Shown: positions 33,021 through 42,571 of the stretch, in pieces
How positions within the stretch are numbered: position 1 is the first letter of the stretch
Layout of the letters: every line of letters starts with the position of its first letter
Assembly: GCA_017644105.1 (NCBI GenBank)
Contig: JAEPMD010000005.1
Span: 62,001-126,000 of the forward strand
Direction: 5' to 3'
Source of the DNA: Rhizobiaceae bacterium
GTDB taxonomy: Bacteria; Pseudomonadota; Alphaproteobacteria; Rhizobiales; Rhizobiaceae
Length of the DNA stretch: 64,000 bases
Notes under the pieces: model-generated
Told to the model about the DNA's origin: nothing
Seen by the model: the letters and a program-made list of their open reading frames with translations, nothing else
The model's database searches: none
Position numbers and translations under genes: made by a program

Positions 33021-33115
33021 TCTAGGAATTTAACCGTTGCATTTTCGCCACATTGTTGCTTCATTGACACAACTCTAATGGTGATTTGAGATGATTCTGA
33101 GGTTTAGTAAGAAGA

Positions 33116-35380
33116 TTGACGCCTATTGATGCAGATTTAGACGCTTCCGGGGAACGAAGCTCGTTCTTTCTTAATCCGCGATTTATCCTTGTGGTCGTGG
33201 CGCTTTTTAGCGCAGGCATATCTTTTGTCGTACTGTTAGGTTTAACCCCAATACGCCCAGAGCAAAATGTCATTACAACCGCTGTTGTGATCAATTCCTT
33301 GCTTGTTGCGTGTTTGCTATTTGTAATTTTGGGTGAATTTATAAGGCTGCTTAAAGCTCGAAAAGTGGGCAAGGCGGCGGCTCAACTCCATGTTAGAATT
33401 GTTGCGCTCTTTAGTATTGTTGCGATCACCCCAGCTATTCTCGTCGCCGTAATTGCCTCACTCACGCTCGATGTTGGTTTGGATAGATGGTTTTCCATCC
33501 GGACAAAAGCGATTGTAAATTCATCCCTCAACGTGGCAGAAGCTTATGAGTTAGAAAATGCGCGGTATCTCAACGGTCAAGTTCTTTCCATGGGACAGGA
33601 TCTTGATAGTTCACGTTCTTTATATTTCCTTGATCGCACCGGGTTTATTGAATTCTTCAATCGTCAAACAGTTGCGCGGGAATTGATCGGCGCCAAACTT
33701 GTTCAACAAGACGGAACAGTGATCCTGCAAACCGAGCTCGAAGATGGTGCAGCGATTCCAAATATCCCAGAGGGCGCAATTGGTGACGCAGAAAACGGTT
33801 TACCAGCGCTGATCGCGTCAGGTCGAACAAATCTTGTGGGGGCGGTGTTAAAACTTCGAAATATTCCTGATGCTTACCTATATGTTGTCCGCAGTTTGGA
33901 TGATGAAGTCATTCGGGCGAAGCAACTTATGGTAGAAGCGACAGCTGAATATAACACGCTCGATGAAGGGCGCTCTACGCTGCAAATTGCTTTTGGCGTG
34001 CTATTTACCGGGTTTGCGCTGATCTTGCTTTTGTCAGCCATTTGGATGGCGATTGCGGTTGCTGACCGATTGGTGCGACCGATCAGGCGTTTGATTGCAG
34101 CAGCCGATGAGGTTGCGCGCGGGGATTTGAACGTTTCTGTGCCAGTGCATAGCTCAGATGGTGATGTTGGTTCGCTCACCATGACATTTAACAATATGAT
34201 CGCGGATATTAAGGCACAACAGGACGAATTGGTGACAACACGTGATCAGATCGATGATAGACGACGCTTTACAGAAGCGGTTCTTACAGGTGTTTCCGCG
34301 GGTGTTATTGGCGTGGACCCTGATGGTGTGATCACCATCGCCAATAAATCTGCATCATTAATTCTTGATCGACCTGTCGACGGTTTAATTGGTTCGCCAA
34401 TAGAGGAAGTTGCGCCCGGATTTGTTTCGATTTTTGTGGAAGCAGGACTTAAATACCGCAATGAATTTCGCCGTCAAGTTACCATGGCAAATGGTGGTAA
34501 AGAGCATACGCTGGATGTGAAAGTGACACGTGAGGAAACCTCAGATGGTCATGAATCTTACGTTGTCACAGTGGATGACATTACCGATCTTGTGATTGCC
34601 CAAAGATCTACCGCATGGGCTGATGTGGCGCGCCGTATTGCCCATGAGATTAAAAACCCGCTGACGCCAATTCAGCTGTCCGCAGAGCGCATTCGGCGCC
34701 GATTTGGTAAACATATTCCAGAAGATGGCAAACAAGTATTTGAGCAATGTACGGATACGATTGTGCGCCAAGTTGGGGATATAGGTCGCATGGTCAATGA
34801 ATTTTCTTCCTTTGCGAGAATGCCAAAGCCAGTTAAGACCAGCCAGGATCTTCGGGATATCATAAAAGATGCCGTCTTTACGGTGGAAGTTAGTCGATCA
34901 GAGATCCAGTTCGAACAAGAACTGCCGGAAGAGCCGATGATCGGCGATTTTGATGCGCGTATGTTGGGTCAAGCCTTTGGCAATCTGGTTAAAAACGCGA
35001 CAGAAGCGATTGATGCTGTTCCTGACGATACACCTCGTGACATTAAACGCATTCTCGTGCGCGCTTATGGGTCTCCTAACGAGCGAGACTACATCATAGA
35101 TATTATCGATAATGGTAACGGCCTGCCGAATGAAAACAGACACCGGCTGCTTGAGCCCTATATGACAATGCGGGAAAAAGGGACTGGTCTCGGCTTGGCG
35201 ATTGTTAAGAAGATCGCTGAAGATCATGATGGATCATTAGAATTGCATGATGCACCTGCCGATTTTGATGAAAATCCGGGGGCAATGTTTAGAGTGATTT
35301 TATCTGCTCATGCCAGCCAAGCACCAGAAGAACAAGAAGAAAATAAAGAAGTAGTACAAGGACAAGTCGATGCCGTCTGA
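33116..35380 (+). CDS. ntrY: NtrY, transmembrane sensor histidine kinase
   Basis: The 754-residue protein has several N-terminal membrane helices (about 20-115) and a periplasmic segment (about 120-285). A further helix (about 290-320) leads to a HAMP domain, a PAS domain (about 380-490), HisKA with the histidine about residue 510 in [13 protein letters not shown], and an ATPase domain with GTGLGLAI. With NtrX it responds to nitrogen and, in some alphaproteobacteria, to redox conditions. The start used is TTG; no in-frame ATG is close and the ribosome site is poor. Its end overlaps ntrX by 11 bases. Confidence 0.93.
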   Translation: MTPIDADLDASGERSSFFLNPRFILVVVALFSAGISFVVLLGLTPIRPEQNVITTAVVINSLLVACLLFVILGEFIRLLKARKVGKAAAQLHVRIVALFSIVAITPAILVAVIASLTLDVGLDRWFSIRTKAIVNSSLNVAEAYELENARYLNGQVLSMGQDLDSSRSLYFLDRTGFIEFFNRQTVARELIGAKLVQQDGTVILQTELEDGAAIPNIPEGAIGDAENGLPALIASGRTNLVGAVLKLRNIPDAYLYVVRSLDDEVIRAKQLMVEATAEYNTLDEGRSTLQIAFGVLFTGFALILLLSAIWMAIAVADRLVRPIRRLIAAADEVARGDLNVSVPVHSSDGDVGSLTMTFNNMIADIKAQQDELVTTRDQIDDRRRFTEAVLTGVSAGVIGVDPDGVITIANKSASLILDRPVDGLIGSPIEEVAPGFVSIFVEAGLKYRNEFRRQVTMANGGKEHTLDVKVTREETSDGHESYVVTVDDITDLVIAQRSTAWADVARRIAHEIKNPLTPIQLSAERIRRRFGKHIPEDGKQVFEQCTDTIVRQVGDIGRMVNEFSSFARMPKPVKTSQDLRDIIKDAVFTVEVSRSEIQFEQELPEEPMIGDFDARMLGQAFGNLVKNATEAIDAVPDDTPRDIKRILVRAYGSPNERDYIIDIIDNGNGLPNENRHRLLEPYMTMREKGTGLGLAIVKKIAEDHDGSLELHDAPADFDENPGAMFRVILSAHASQAPEEQEENKEVVQGQVDAV

Positions 35381-36737
35381 TATTTTAGTGGTCGATGATG
35401 AAGAAGATATCCGCGAGATCGTTTCCGGTATTTTGGATGATGAAGGCCATGAAACTCGAACAGCTTTTGACAGCGACAGCGCGCTGGCTGCGATTGAAGA
35501 ACGCGTACCACGCTTGGTGTTTTTGGACATCTGGTTACAGGGCAGCCGGCTAGACGGTTTGGCGCTCTTGGATAACATCAAATCAAGATATCCAGATTTG
35601 CCGGTCATCATGATTTCCGGTCATGGCAATATTGAAACTGCTGTTTCTGCGATCCGTCGTGGTGCATATGATTTCATCGAAAAGCCGTTTAAGGTCGAAC
35701 AACTGATCATGGTGTGTGAACGGGCGATTGAAACGTCCAAGCTTAAGCGTGAAGTTAGAGATCTGAAAAAGCGAACTGGTGGTGATAATATCGAACTCGT
35801 TGGCCCTTCTCAATCCATCACGCAGCTAAAGCAAAGTATTGATAAGATTGCGCAAACCAATGCGCGGATTATGATTAAGGGCCCCTCTGGCGCCGGTAAA
35901 GAGCTTGCTGCAAGGATCATTCACAAAAAATCAAATCGTGCCAATGGTCCTTTTGTGGTTCTCAATTCTGCAACCATTACACCTGAACGCATGGAAATTG
36001 CCTTGTTTGGCACGGAAAACAACAACGGCAATGAGCGCAAGATTGGTGCGCTTGAAGAGGCCCATGGTGGCATTTTGTATCTTGATGAAATCGCTGATCT
36101 ACCTTTGGAGACTCAAGGCAAAATTGTCAGGGTTCTAGTTGAGCAGCAATTCGAACGCGTTGGCGGAGCCAAACGTGTGAAGGTGGATGTCCGCGTCCTA
36201 TCATCAACAGCGCAAGTGCTTGAAGAATTAATAGCTCAAAAACTGTTCCGAGAAGATCTTTATCATCGATTATGTGTGGTGCCGCTAAAAGTGCCTGCTC
36301 TTCGCGACCGAAGTGAAGATATACCATTTTTGGTTGACCATCTTATTCGTCAGATTTGCGAACAAATGGGCGTTAAAAAACGCTCGATCACCGATGATGC
36401 TTTGGCGGTTTTGCAGTCCCATTCCTGGCCAGGCAATATCAGGCAGCTCAAAAATCTGATCGAACGTTTGATCATTCAAGCGCAGGATGAAGACCCATCC
36501 AAGCCAATTGGAATCGAGATGTTGCCAGATGATGTGTCTGAATCCGTGCCGCAGATGGGAGAGGCCGGTCAGCAGCATATCATGTCATTACCAATCAGAG
36601 AGGCGCGAGAAGCTTTCGAACGCGAATATCTCTTGGCACAAATCAACCGATTTGGCGGAAACATTTCCAAGACTGCAAATTTTGTCGGCATGGAACGTTC
36701 AGCGCTACACCGTAAATTAAAATCATTGGGTGTTTAA
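35370..36737 (+). CDS. ntrX: NtrX response regulator with degenerate sigma-54 interaction loop
   Basis: The 455-residue protein has a receiver domain with phospho-acceptor D53 (VFLDIWLQG), a AAA+ domain with Walker A KGPSGAGKE, and a C-terminal Fis-like helix-turn-helix (NISKTANFVGMERSALHRKL). Unlike NtrC in the same window, the position of the GAFTGA loop reads ALFGTENNNGNERKIGALEE and has no GAFTGA. Alphaproteobacterial NtrX proteins are known to lack it and to act mainly with sigma-70. It pairs with NtrY through overlapping genes. Confidence 0.95.
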   Translation: MPSDILVVDDEEDIREIVSGILDDEGHETRTAFDSDSALAAIEERVPRLVFLDIWLQGSRLDGLALLDNIKSRYPDLPVIMISGHGNIETAVSAIRRGAYDFIEKPFKVEQLIMVCERAIETSKLKREVRDLKKRTGGDNIELVGPSQSITQLKQSIDKIAQTNARIMIKGPSGAGKELAARIIHKKSNRANGPFVVLNSATITPERMEIALFGTENNNGNERKIGALEEAHGGILYLDEIADLPLETQGKIVRVLVEQQFERVGGAKRVKVDVRVLSSTAQVLEELIAQKLFREDLYHRLCVVPLKVPALRDRSEDIPFLVDHLIRQICEQMGVKKRSITDDALAVLQSHSWPGNIRQLKNLIERLIIQAQDEDPSKPIGIEMLPDDVSESVPQMGEAGQQHIMSLPIREAREAFEREYLLAQINRFGGNISKTANFVGMERSALHRKLKSLGV

Positions 36738-36819
36738 AATCATAGTAAAGTCATCGCGAATAGTTTAAACCAAGCATCCATAAGGTCTATACCGATATGA
36801 TTTTGGATAAAGGATAGCC

Positions 36820-38196
36820 ATGAAAGTTATTATTTGTGGTGCGGGGCGCGTTGGTTACGGTATTGCCGAACGACTGGCAGCTGAAGAAAATGATGTGTCT
36901 GTTATTGATACGTCAGCTGAATTGGTTCAAGCCATTCGCGATACACTTGATGTTCGCGGTTACATAGGCCACGGCGCTCATCCAGACGTGTTGGCGCGAG
37001 CGGGGGCTGAACAAGCAGATATGATTATCGCTGTGACCTTGTCCGATGAGGTCAATATGGTGGCCTGTCAGATCGCCCATTCTTTGTTTAATGTACCAAA
37101 GAAAATTGCCCGTATTCGTGCGCAAGGCTATCTCCATTCTCATTGGTCAGATCTATTTTCACGCGATAACATGCCAATTGATGTGATTATTTCACCTGAA
37201 GTTGAGGTTGGTTGGACAGTATTGCGCCGTATTGCGCTGCCGGGCGCGATTGATGTGACCAGCTTCATTGATGACAAAGTGGTTATGACGGCGATTGAAT
37301 GCCGTGACGACTGCCCGCTCGTTGACAGGCCTTTGGTACAGCTCACTGAAACTTTCCCGGATTTGGTGACGACTGTTGTAGGCATTTGGCGGGACGAGGA
37401 GTTTATTGTTCCTAGTTCATCTGAACAGCTTAATATTGGCGATGTTGCCTATGTGTTGACCGAACAAAGTCAGGTTAATCGCGTACTTGGTCTCTTTGGC
37501 CACAATGAAGAAGAAGCCCGCAGGATTGTGATTGCTGGCGGCGGTAATATCGGCGAATTTGTTGCAAAGAAAATTGAGCAAAACCAACCCAAAACTCGGG
37601 TGAAAATTCTAGAACTCAACCGCGAAAGAGCGCTTAAAATTGCTGATAATATGCAGCGCACTGTGGTATTGAACGGCTCCTCCATTGAACAAAAAATCCT
37701 GATCGAGGCAGATATTCAGGATGCTGATTTGATGATTGCGCTAACAAATGATGATCAGATTAACATTCTATCTTGTGTCATGGCCAAGCACTTGGGCTGC
37801 GATTCCAATCTTGCACTCGTCAATAGCCCCACCTATCAGCAATTCACCAAATCCTTGGGAATTGATGCAGATATCAATCCACGTTCGGTGACGATCTCGC
37901 GCGTGCTGCAACATGTCAGACGTGGACGTATTCGTTCGGTTTACACCCTGCAAAAGGGGGCTGCGGAGATTATTGAAGCTGAAGCGTTGGAAACATCCAC
38001 GTTGGTCGGCAATCCGCTTAAAGACCTCGATTTGCCAAAGGGAATGCGGATTGGTTCCATCTATCGTGAAGGTAAAATCATTCGTCCCGATGGAAACACA
38101 AAGATTAAAGCGAAAGATCGCGTTGTTATATTTGCCAAAGCGGAAGCTGTGAAAAGTGTCGAGCAATTGTTCCGCGTAAGTCTTGAATTCTTCTAA
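36820..38196 (+). CDS. trkA: TrkA, NAD-binding regulatory subunit of the Trk potassium transporter
   Basis: The 458-residue cytoplasmic protein has two tandem RCK units. Each has a Rossmann domain, with glycine motifs GAGRVGYGIAERL near residue 6 and GGGNIGEFVAKKI near 237, followed by a TrkA_C domain (about 145-220 and 375-458). It gates TrkH by nucleotide binding. It lies just downstream of ntrX, as in rhizobia, and 11 bases upstream of trkH, with which it forms an obvious operon. Confidence 0.96.
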   Translation: MKVIICGAGRVGYGIAERLAAEENDVSVIDTSAELVQAIRDTLDVRGYIGHGAHPDVLARAGAEQADMIIAVTLSDEVNMVACQIAHSLFNVPKKIARIRAQGYLHSHWSDLFSRDNMPIDVIISPEVEVGWTVLRRIALPGAIDVTSFIDDKVVMTAIECRDDCPLVDRPLVQLTETFPDLVTTVVGIWRDEEFIVPSSSEQLNIGDVAYVLTEQSQVNRVLGLFGHNEEEARRIVIAGGGNIGEFVAKKIEQNQPKTRVKILELNRERALKIADNMQRTVVLNGSSIEQKILIEADIQDADLMIALTNDDQINILSCVMAKHLGCDSNLALVNSPTYQQFTKSLGIDADINPRSVTISRVLQHVRRGRIRSVYTLQKGAAEIIEAEALETSTLVGNPLKDLDLPKGMRIGSIYREGKIIRPDGNTKIKAKDRVVIFAKAEAVKSVEQLFRVSLEFF

Positions 38197-38207
38197 AGGG
38201 CGATGAA

Positions 38208-39692
38208 ATGACTGGCATCGTCCATGTAATCGCACTCGCCATAGCAGGTTTATCATCCATACTCGTGTTTCCCATTCTCGTTGGTTACGCAGAAGGGGGT
38301 ACAGGGCTGGCTACAACCATGCTGATTTTCGGAACTTTAGGCATTTTTGTCTCAATGACGGTGCTCGCGGCAATCACCAATCTCAATTACAATCTTTCGC
38401 GATCGTTCAGCTTTCTTTCTTTGGTCATATTGTGGATTATCACGCCAATATTTGCCGCGTTCAGTTTTATGATTTTCGCCAATATGCATTTTAGCACGGC
38501 TTGGTTCGAGGCTGTTTCAGCTTTGACGACGTCTGGTGCATCGCAATTACCTGTCGAGTTGACGCCAAAATCATTATTGGTGTGGCGTGCGTGCGTAGAA
38601 TGGTATGGTGGATTTTTAACATTGGTGTCTATTTTACATGTCTTGGCACCAGGAGAATTCGGTGGTTTGCTCAATACTGAACGGCAACTCAAGCCCCGTT
38701 CGGGGAGTAAGACTTGGCTGCCAAATTCCGGTAGTTACCAACGTCTGATTGGCGAGTATATCTTCATCACCATCATTATTGCCTGTGCTTTGATGATCAC
38801 AGGGGTGGAGGGGTTGAATGCCGTTATGTTGTCGATGATCTCACTGGCGACAGGTGGTTTTGTACCATTTGCTGGAGATTTAGACCAAACTGTCGGTCGG
38901 TTTGGGCAATTGGTCATTATATTTGGCCTGTTTATTGGCACCGTTAACATTTTTTGGCGGCGCAGTGTCATTCGCTCTCCGCGCTCATTCTTTCGCAAAA
39001 ATGTCGAGTTGAATTACATCTTGCTGGGCTTGGGGTTTTTGTCTGTTGTTTATGCGCTTCGTTTCGCAACATTGGCTGGCGGCCAAAGATCACCGGAAGA
39101 GCTATTTGATTACTTCGTGGAAGGTTTGTTTTCGGCAACTTCACTGGTCGCGACAAGTGGTATGCAAACTCGGGAAGGCGCAATTGCGGTGCTTCCAGAT
39201 ATCTTGGTGTTGATAATCATCGTCATTGGCGCAAGCATTTATTCGACAACAGGTGGGATAAAGATCTACCGATTGTCTATGATGGCGCGTCATGCCCTGC
39301 GCGAGCTCGCAAAACTCATTTACCCTGGCAGCGTAAAAAATTTGCGTTTTGGCGATGTGGTGATTGACGAACAAAAAATGGGTGCCATCTGGTCGCATTT
39401 CATTCTCTCGCTGATCGTCATCGGTGCTGGTGCCTTTATCATTTCAATTTTTGGATATTCCTTTGAAGCAGCGATCACATTAGCGATTTCATTATTTTCC
39501 AATGCAGCACCTGTTTATGATGCATTAACGCCACCTTTAGTCGATTTAACTGGAGACCAGATCACATGGCCGCCGTTGGATGCTGGGGAAAATTACGCCT
39601 ATATTTTGTTTAGTTTATTGATGCTAATAGGCCGGTTAGAGGTCATCGTGGTATTTGCCGTATTAAATATAAGGTATTGGATAGATAGGTGA
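38208..39692 (+). CDS. trkH: TrkH-family potassium uptake channel subunit
   Basis: The 494-residue inner-membrane protein has about ten hydrophobic segments and repeated pore-loop regions. Recognisable selectivity-filter sequences are ALTTSGASQL (about 104-113), SLATGGFVP (about 212-220), SLVATSGMQ and a fourth, SLFSNAAPVY, near residue 428. It conducts potassium and is regulated by TrkA encoded immediately upstream. A good ribosome site (AAAGGGCG) precedes the ATG. Confidence 0.93.
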   Translation: MTGIVHVIALAIAGLSSILVFPILVGYAEGGTGLATTMLIFGTLGIFVSMTVLAAITNLNYNLSRSFSFLSLVILWIITPIFAAFSFMIFANMHFSTAWFEAVSALTTSGASQLPVELTPKSLLVWRACVEWYGGFLTLVSILHVLAPGEFGGLLNTERQLKPRSGSKTWLPNSGSYQRLIGEYIFITIIIACALMITGVEGLNAVMLSMISLATGGFVPFAGDLDQTVGRFGQLVIIFGLFIGTVNIFWRRSVIRSPRSFFRKNVELNYILLGLGFLSVVYALRFATLAGGQRSPEELFDYFVEGLFSATSLVATSGMQTREGAIAVLPDILVLIIIVIGASIYSTTGGIKIYRLSMMARHALRELAKLIYPGSVKNLRFGDVVIDEQKMGAIWSHFILSLIVIGAGAFIISIFGYSFEAAITLAISLFSNAAPVYDALTPPLVDLTGDQITWPPLDAGENYAYILFSLLMLIGRLEVIVVFAVLNIRYWIDR

Positions 39693-39736
39693 CTCGCGCT
39701 ACAGTCGCGGTTAAATAACAATAATAAGGTAAATAC

Positions 39737-39819
39737 GGCTACAAATTCTAATTTTCATAAAATTTTATTCCAGAAAAAATATTAAAACCCTGGATTTTTG
39801 GGATTCAATGTTTGTAGCC
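39737..39819. repeat. Long-range inverted repeat in the hfq upstream region
   Basis: GGCTACAAA (39737-39745) and TTTGTAGCC (39811-39819) are exact inverted copies 65 bases apart in the trkH-hfq gap. The enclosed sequence is very AT-rich. It could be the base of a structured RNA or two half-sites for a regulator; no known RNA family was recognised. Confidence 0.4.
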
Positions 39820-39919
39820 TTGCTGATAAGTCAAGTTTGAGTAACCGTTTCTACGCAACCGCATGCAGAAACAAAAAAATAGATCCGATAAAACAAACTA
39901 GAATACGGAGAAATAAGTC

Positions 39920-40168
39920 ATGGCGGAAAAATCACAAAACTTGCAGGATATTTTCCTCAATAGCGTTCGCAAACAAAAAATGTCACTCACGATCTTTTTG
40001 ATCAACGGTGTGAAATTGACCGGTGTTGTTACTTCGTTTGATAATTTTTGTGTGCTTTTGAGACGAGATGGCCATTCCCAATTGGTCTATAAACATGCTA
40101 TTTCGACCATTATGCCAGGTCAGCAGCTCCAGATGTTTGATATCGAAGAAGGTGCTGGCGATCAATAA
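39920..40168 (+). CDS. hfq: Hfq, RNA chaperone
   Basis: Hfq is a hexameric Sm-like protein that pairs small RNAs with messages. The 82-residue product has the Sm1 segment [16 protein letters not shown] and the Sm2 motif YKHAIST, with the short C-terminal tail typical of alphaproteobacteria. CGGAGA precedes the ATG. Its stop codon is in the same frame as hflX and is embedded in a ribosome site (TAAGGA) that could serve hflX. Confidence 0.98.
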   Translation: MAEKSQNLQDIFLNSVRKQKMSLTIFLINGVKLTGVVTSFDNFCVLLRRDGHSQLVYKHAISTIMPGQQLQMFDIEEGAGDQ

Positions 40169-40273
40169 GGATCAATAGTCATCGATATATTCGACAAGAA
40201 ATCAATTGAAAAAATAGATGGGCTTTATGCAACCCAACCGGATGAAGAGGTTGGTGCGAAGGCCATCGTTGTT

Positions 40274-41563
40274 GTGCCGTCTATTAAGCAGCGCGTGAAA
40301 AAAGATGCCGCTGGAAATGTTATTTCTCACATTCCGCGCGATGATAAAGCACGCCAGGAAGAAGCCGTTGGATTGGCACGCGCGATCAATCTCAATGTTG
40401 TTGATCAGCAAATCGTTACATTAGCAGCCCCCAAACCTTCTACTTTGATGGGATCTGGTAAGGTCAAAGAGATCCATGATCTCATTCACCTTTATGATGC
40501 TGAACTCGCCATTGTTGACCATCCACTTACACCCGTGCAGCAAAGAAATTTGGAGAAAGCATGGGAATGCAAGGTGATTGACCGCACAGGTCTGATTTTG
40601 GAAATCTTTGGTCGGCGCGCCTCGACAAAAGAGGGTGTGCTTCAGGTTGAACTTGCGCATCTAAATTACCAACGTGGTCGTTTGGTCCGCTCTTGGACCC
40701 ACTTGGAACGCCAGCGCGGCGGTGGCGGCTTTATGGGTGGCCCGGGTGAAACCCAGATTGAGGCTGACCGCCGCATGCTTCAAGATCGCATTGTGAGACT
40801 TGAACGTGAACTAGAACAGGTGCGCAGAACGCGAAGCTTACACCGTTCAAAACGCCAGAAAGTGCCTCATCCGATTGTCGCGCTTGTGGGCTATACCAAT
40901 GCCGGAAAATCGACCTTATTCAACAAAATAACTGGTGCAGGTGTTCTGGCGGAGGACATGTTGTTTGCAACGCTTGATCCAACATTGCGCCGCATGACAT
41001 TGCCGCTTGGGCGCATGGTCATCTTGTCTGACACCGTGGGCTTTATCTCTGACCTTCCAACTCATTTGATCGCATCATTTCGCGCCACTTTGGAGGAGGT
41101 TGTTGAGGCCGATCTCATATTGCATGTGCGGGATATGACAGATCCCAATCACGAAATGCAAGCCAATGATGTTATGAACATTCTGGGTGATTTGGGCCTC
41201 AAAGACAAAGACAACGCCAATATTTTGGAAGTTTGGAACAAGCTTGATGGGCTTGAACCGGATATTGCCGAACAATTCCGTGAAAAAGCCCAGACGCATG
41301 AAAAAGCGATTGGTGTGTCTGCACTCACAGGTGAGGGGCTGGAAGAGCTCCTGGCGCGCATTGAGACAGAGTTATCTGGACTGGTGCTCGAGCGCTCGAT
41401 TTCGCTGCAGCCCAACCAAATGAATGTGCTGCCTTGGATTTACGAGCATGGCAAGATCAATGATCGCATTGATCAAGAAGATGGATCAGTGCGTTTGGAT
41501 ATCGAATTAACCGAGCACGATGCGCAAGAGTTGATCAATCGCTATCATCTCAAATTCCTATAA
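40274..41563 (+). CDS. hflX: HflX ribosome-associated GTPase (start uncertain, probably further upstream)
   Basis: HflX is a Obg-HflX family GTPase that splits stalled ribosomes. The protein has the glycine-rich N-terminal HflX domain with GSGKVKEI, DRTGLILEIFGRRAST and GGGGFMGGPGETQIE. The G domain has GYTNAGKST (G1), DTVGFI (G3) and NKLD (G4). The coordinates use GTG, the first standard start in the frame. However, the frame stays open back to the hfq stop, and the residues before the GTG read EEVGAKAIVVV, matching my memory of the rhizobial HflX N-terminus. Translation may begin at a non-standard codon 9 bases after the AAGGA at 40167-40171. The 3' end overlaps the convergent mazG by 6 bases. 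Confidence 0.9.
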   Translation: MPSIKQRVKKDAAGNVISHIPRDDKARQEEAVGLARAINLNVVDQQIVTLAAPKPSTLMGSGKVKEIHDLIHLYDAELAIVDHPLTPVQQRNLEKAWECKVIDRTGLILEIFGRRASTKEGVLQVELAHLNYQRGRLVRSWTHLERQRGGGGFMGGPGETQIEADRRMLQDRIVRLERELEQVRRTRSLHRSKRQKVPHPIVALVGYTNAGKSTLFNKITGAGVLAEDMLFATLDPTLRRMTLPLGRMVILSDTVGFISDLPTHLIASFRATLEEVVEADLILHVRDMTDPNHEMQANDVMNILGDLGLKDKDNANILEVWNKLDGLEPDIAEQFREKAQTHEKAIGVSALTGEGLEELLARIETELSGLVLERSISLQPNQMNVLPWIYEHGKINDRIDQEDGSVRLDIELTEHDAQELINRYHLKFL

Positions 41564-42373
41564 GGATTTGGCTTCCTGCCAATAGGCTTCCATCTCATCA
41601 AGTGAGGCATTGTCGAGCGTCTTGTTGACCTTGTTGAGGCTATCCTCGATATGGGCAAATCTTCTGCGGAATTTGGTATTTGTATCGCGCAATGCCATTT
41701 CTGGGTTCACGTCAACATGGCGTCCAAGATTGACGAGTACAAACATGAGATCGCCAAGTTCATCCTTGATTTTAGCATTGTTTTTATTGGCGATTTCCGC
41801 GCGTAACTCCGCAATTTCTTCTTCCATCTTATCCAAAACCAGGTTGGGATCATTCCAATCAAAACCCACTTTGGAAGCTTTCTTTTGAATTTTTAACGCC
41901 TCTTCATTGGCGGGCATTGCGCGCGAAACTTGATCTAATAAGCCTTTGCCTTCATCGGGTAATCCGCGGGCGGATCTGCGTTCAGCCCGTTCTTGTTTTT
42001 CCTCGGCCTTGATCTCATCCCATTTGATTTTAACCGTTTCGCCCGTATCTGCATCGCCCGTTCCAAACACATGCGGGTGACGACGGATCATCTTTTTGTT
42101 GATTGCATGAACAACGTCTTTGAAAGAAAATAATTCCGCTTCTTTGGCCATTTGGGCATGAAAAACCACCTGCAAAAGGAGATCACCCAGCTCATCGCAC
42201 AAATCTTCGGGGTCATTTCGTTCAATCGCGTCAGCCACTTCATAGGCTTCTTCGATTGTGTATGGTTTGATGGATTGAAAGTCCTGTTTGACATCCCAAG
42301 GACAACCGGTCTCTTTATCGCGTAAGGCGGTCATAATATTCAACAAATCGTCAATGTTACCCGATGCTTTCAT
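41558..42373 (-). CDS. mazG: MazG nucleoside triphosphate pyrophosphohydrolase
   Basis: MazG hydrolyses NTPs and dNTPs, cleaning damaged nucleotides and in E. coli lowering (p)ppGpp. The 271-residue protein has two MazG domains. The first carries CPWDVKQDFQSIKPYTIEEAYE and EELGDLL-like DELGDLLLQ; the second carries DELGDLMFVLVNLGRH. I start at the ATG of MKASGNIDD, preceded by GGAAGA with good spacing. In-frame ATGs 5 and 30 codons upstream have poorer sites, and the extra residues are not family-like. It converges on hflX. Confidence 0.94.
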   Translation of the reverse strand: MKASGNIDDLLNIMTALRDKETGCPWDVKQDFQSIKPYTIEEAYEVADAIERNDPEDLCDELGDLLLQVVFHAQMAKEAELFSFKDVVHAINKKMIRRHPHVFGTGDADTGETVKIKWDEIKAEEKQERAERRSARGLPDEGKGLLDQVSRAMPANEEALKIQKKASKVGFDWNDPNLVLDKMEEEIAELRAEIANKNNAKIKDELGDLMFVLVNLGRHVDVNPEMALRDTNTKFRRRFAHIEDSLNKVNKTLDNASLDEMEAYWQEAKSL

Positions 42374-42571
42374 CACAGATTCTTCCATAAAAATACTCAA
42401 AGCTTTGAAACCGAATTTAGATGCTTTTTCGAGGAATGAGAATTGATTTTCTCTTCTACTCACTGAAAAGAGAAAACTGATGCTCTTTGCTTTCCAAACT
42501 TCGACAATGGTTCCTTCAATTTTTGGCGCATTTTTATGAAAATGGCCTCAAGAAACTAGCTAGGTACAATT

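Noticed and set aside
39798-40001. 67-codon rightward open frame overlapping hfq in another frame
   Set aside because: The Arg/Lys/Asn-rich sequence has no hydrophobic core and overlaps Hfq; it is more likely chance.
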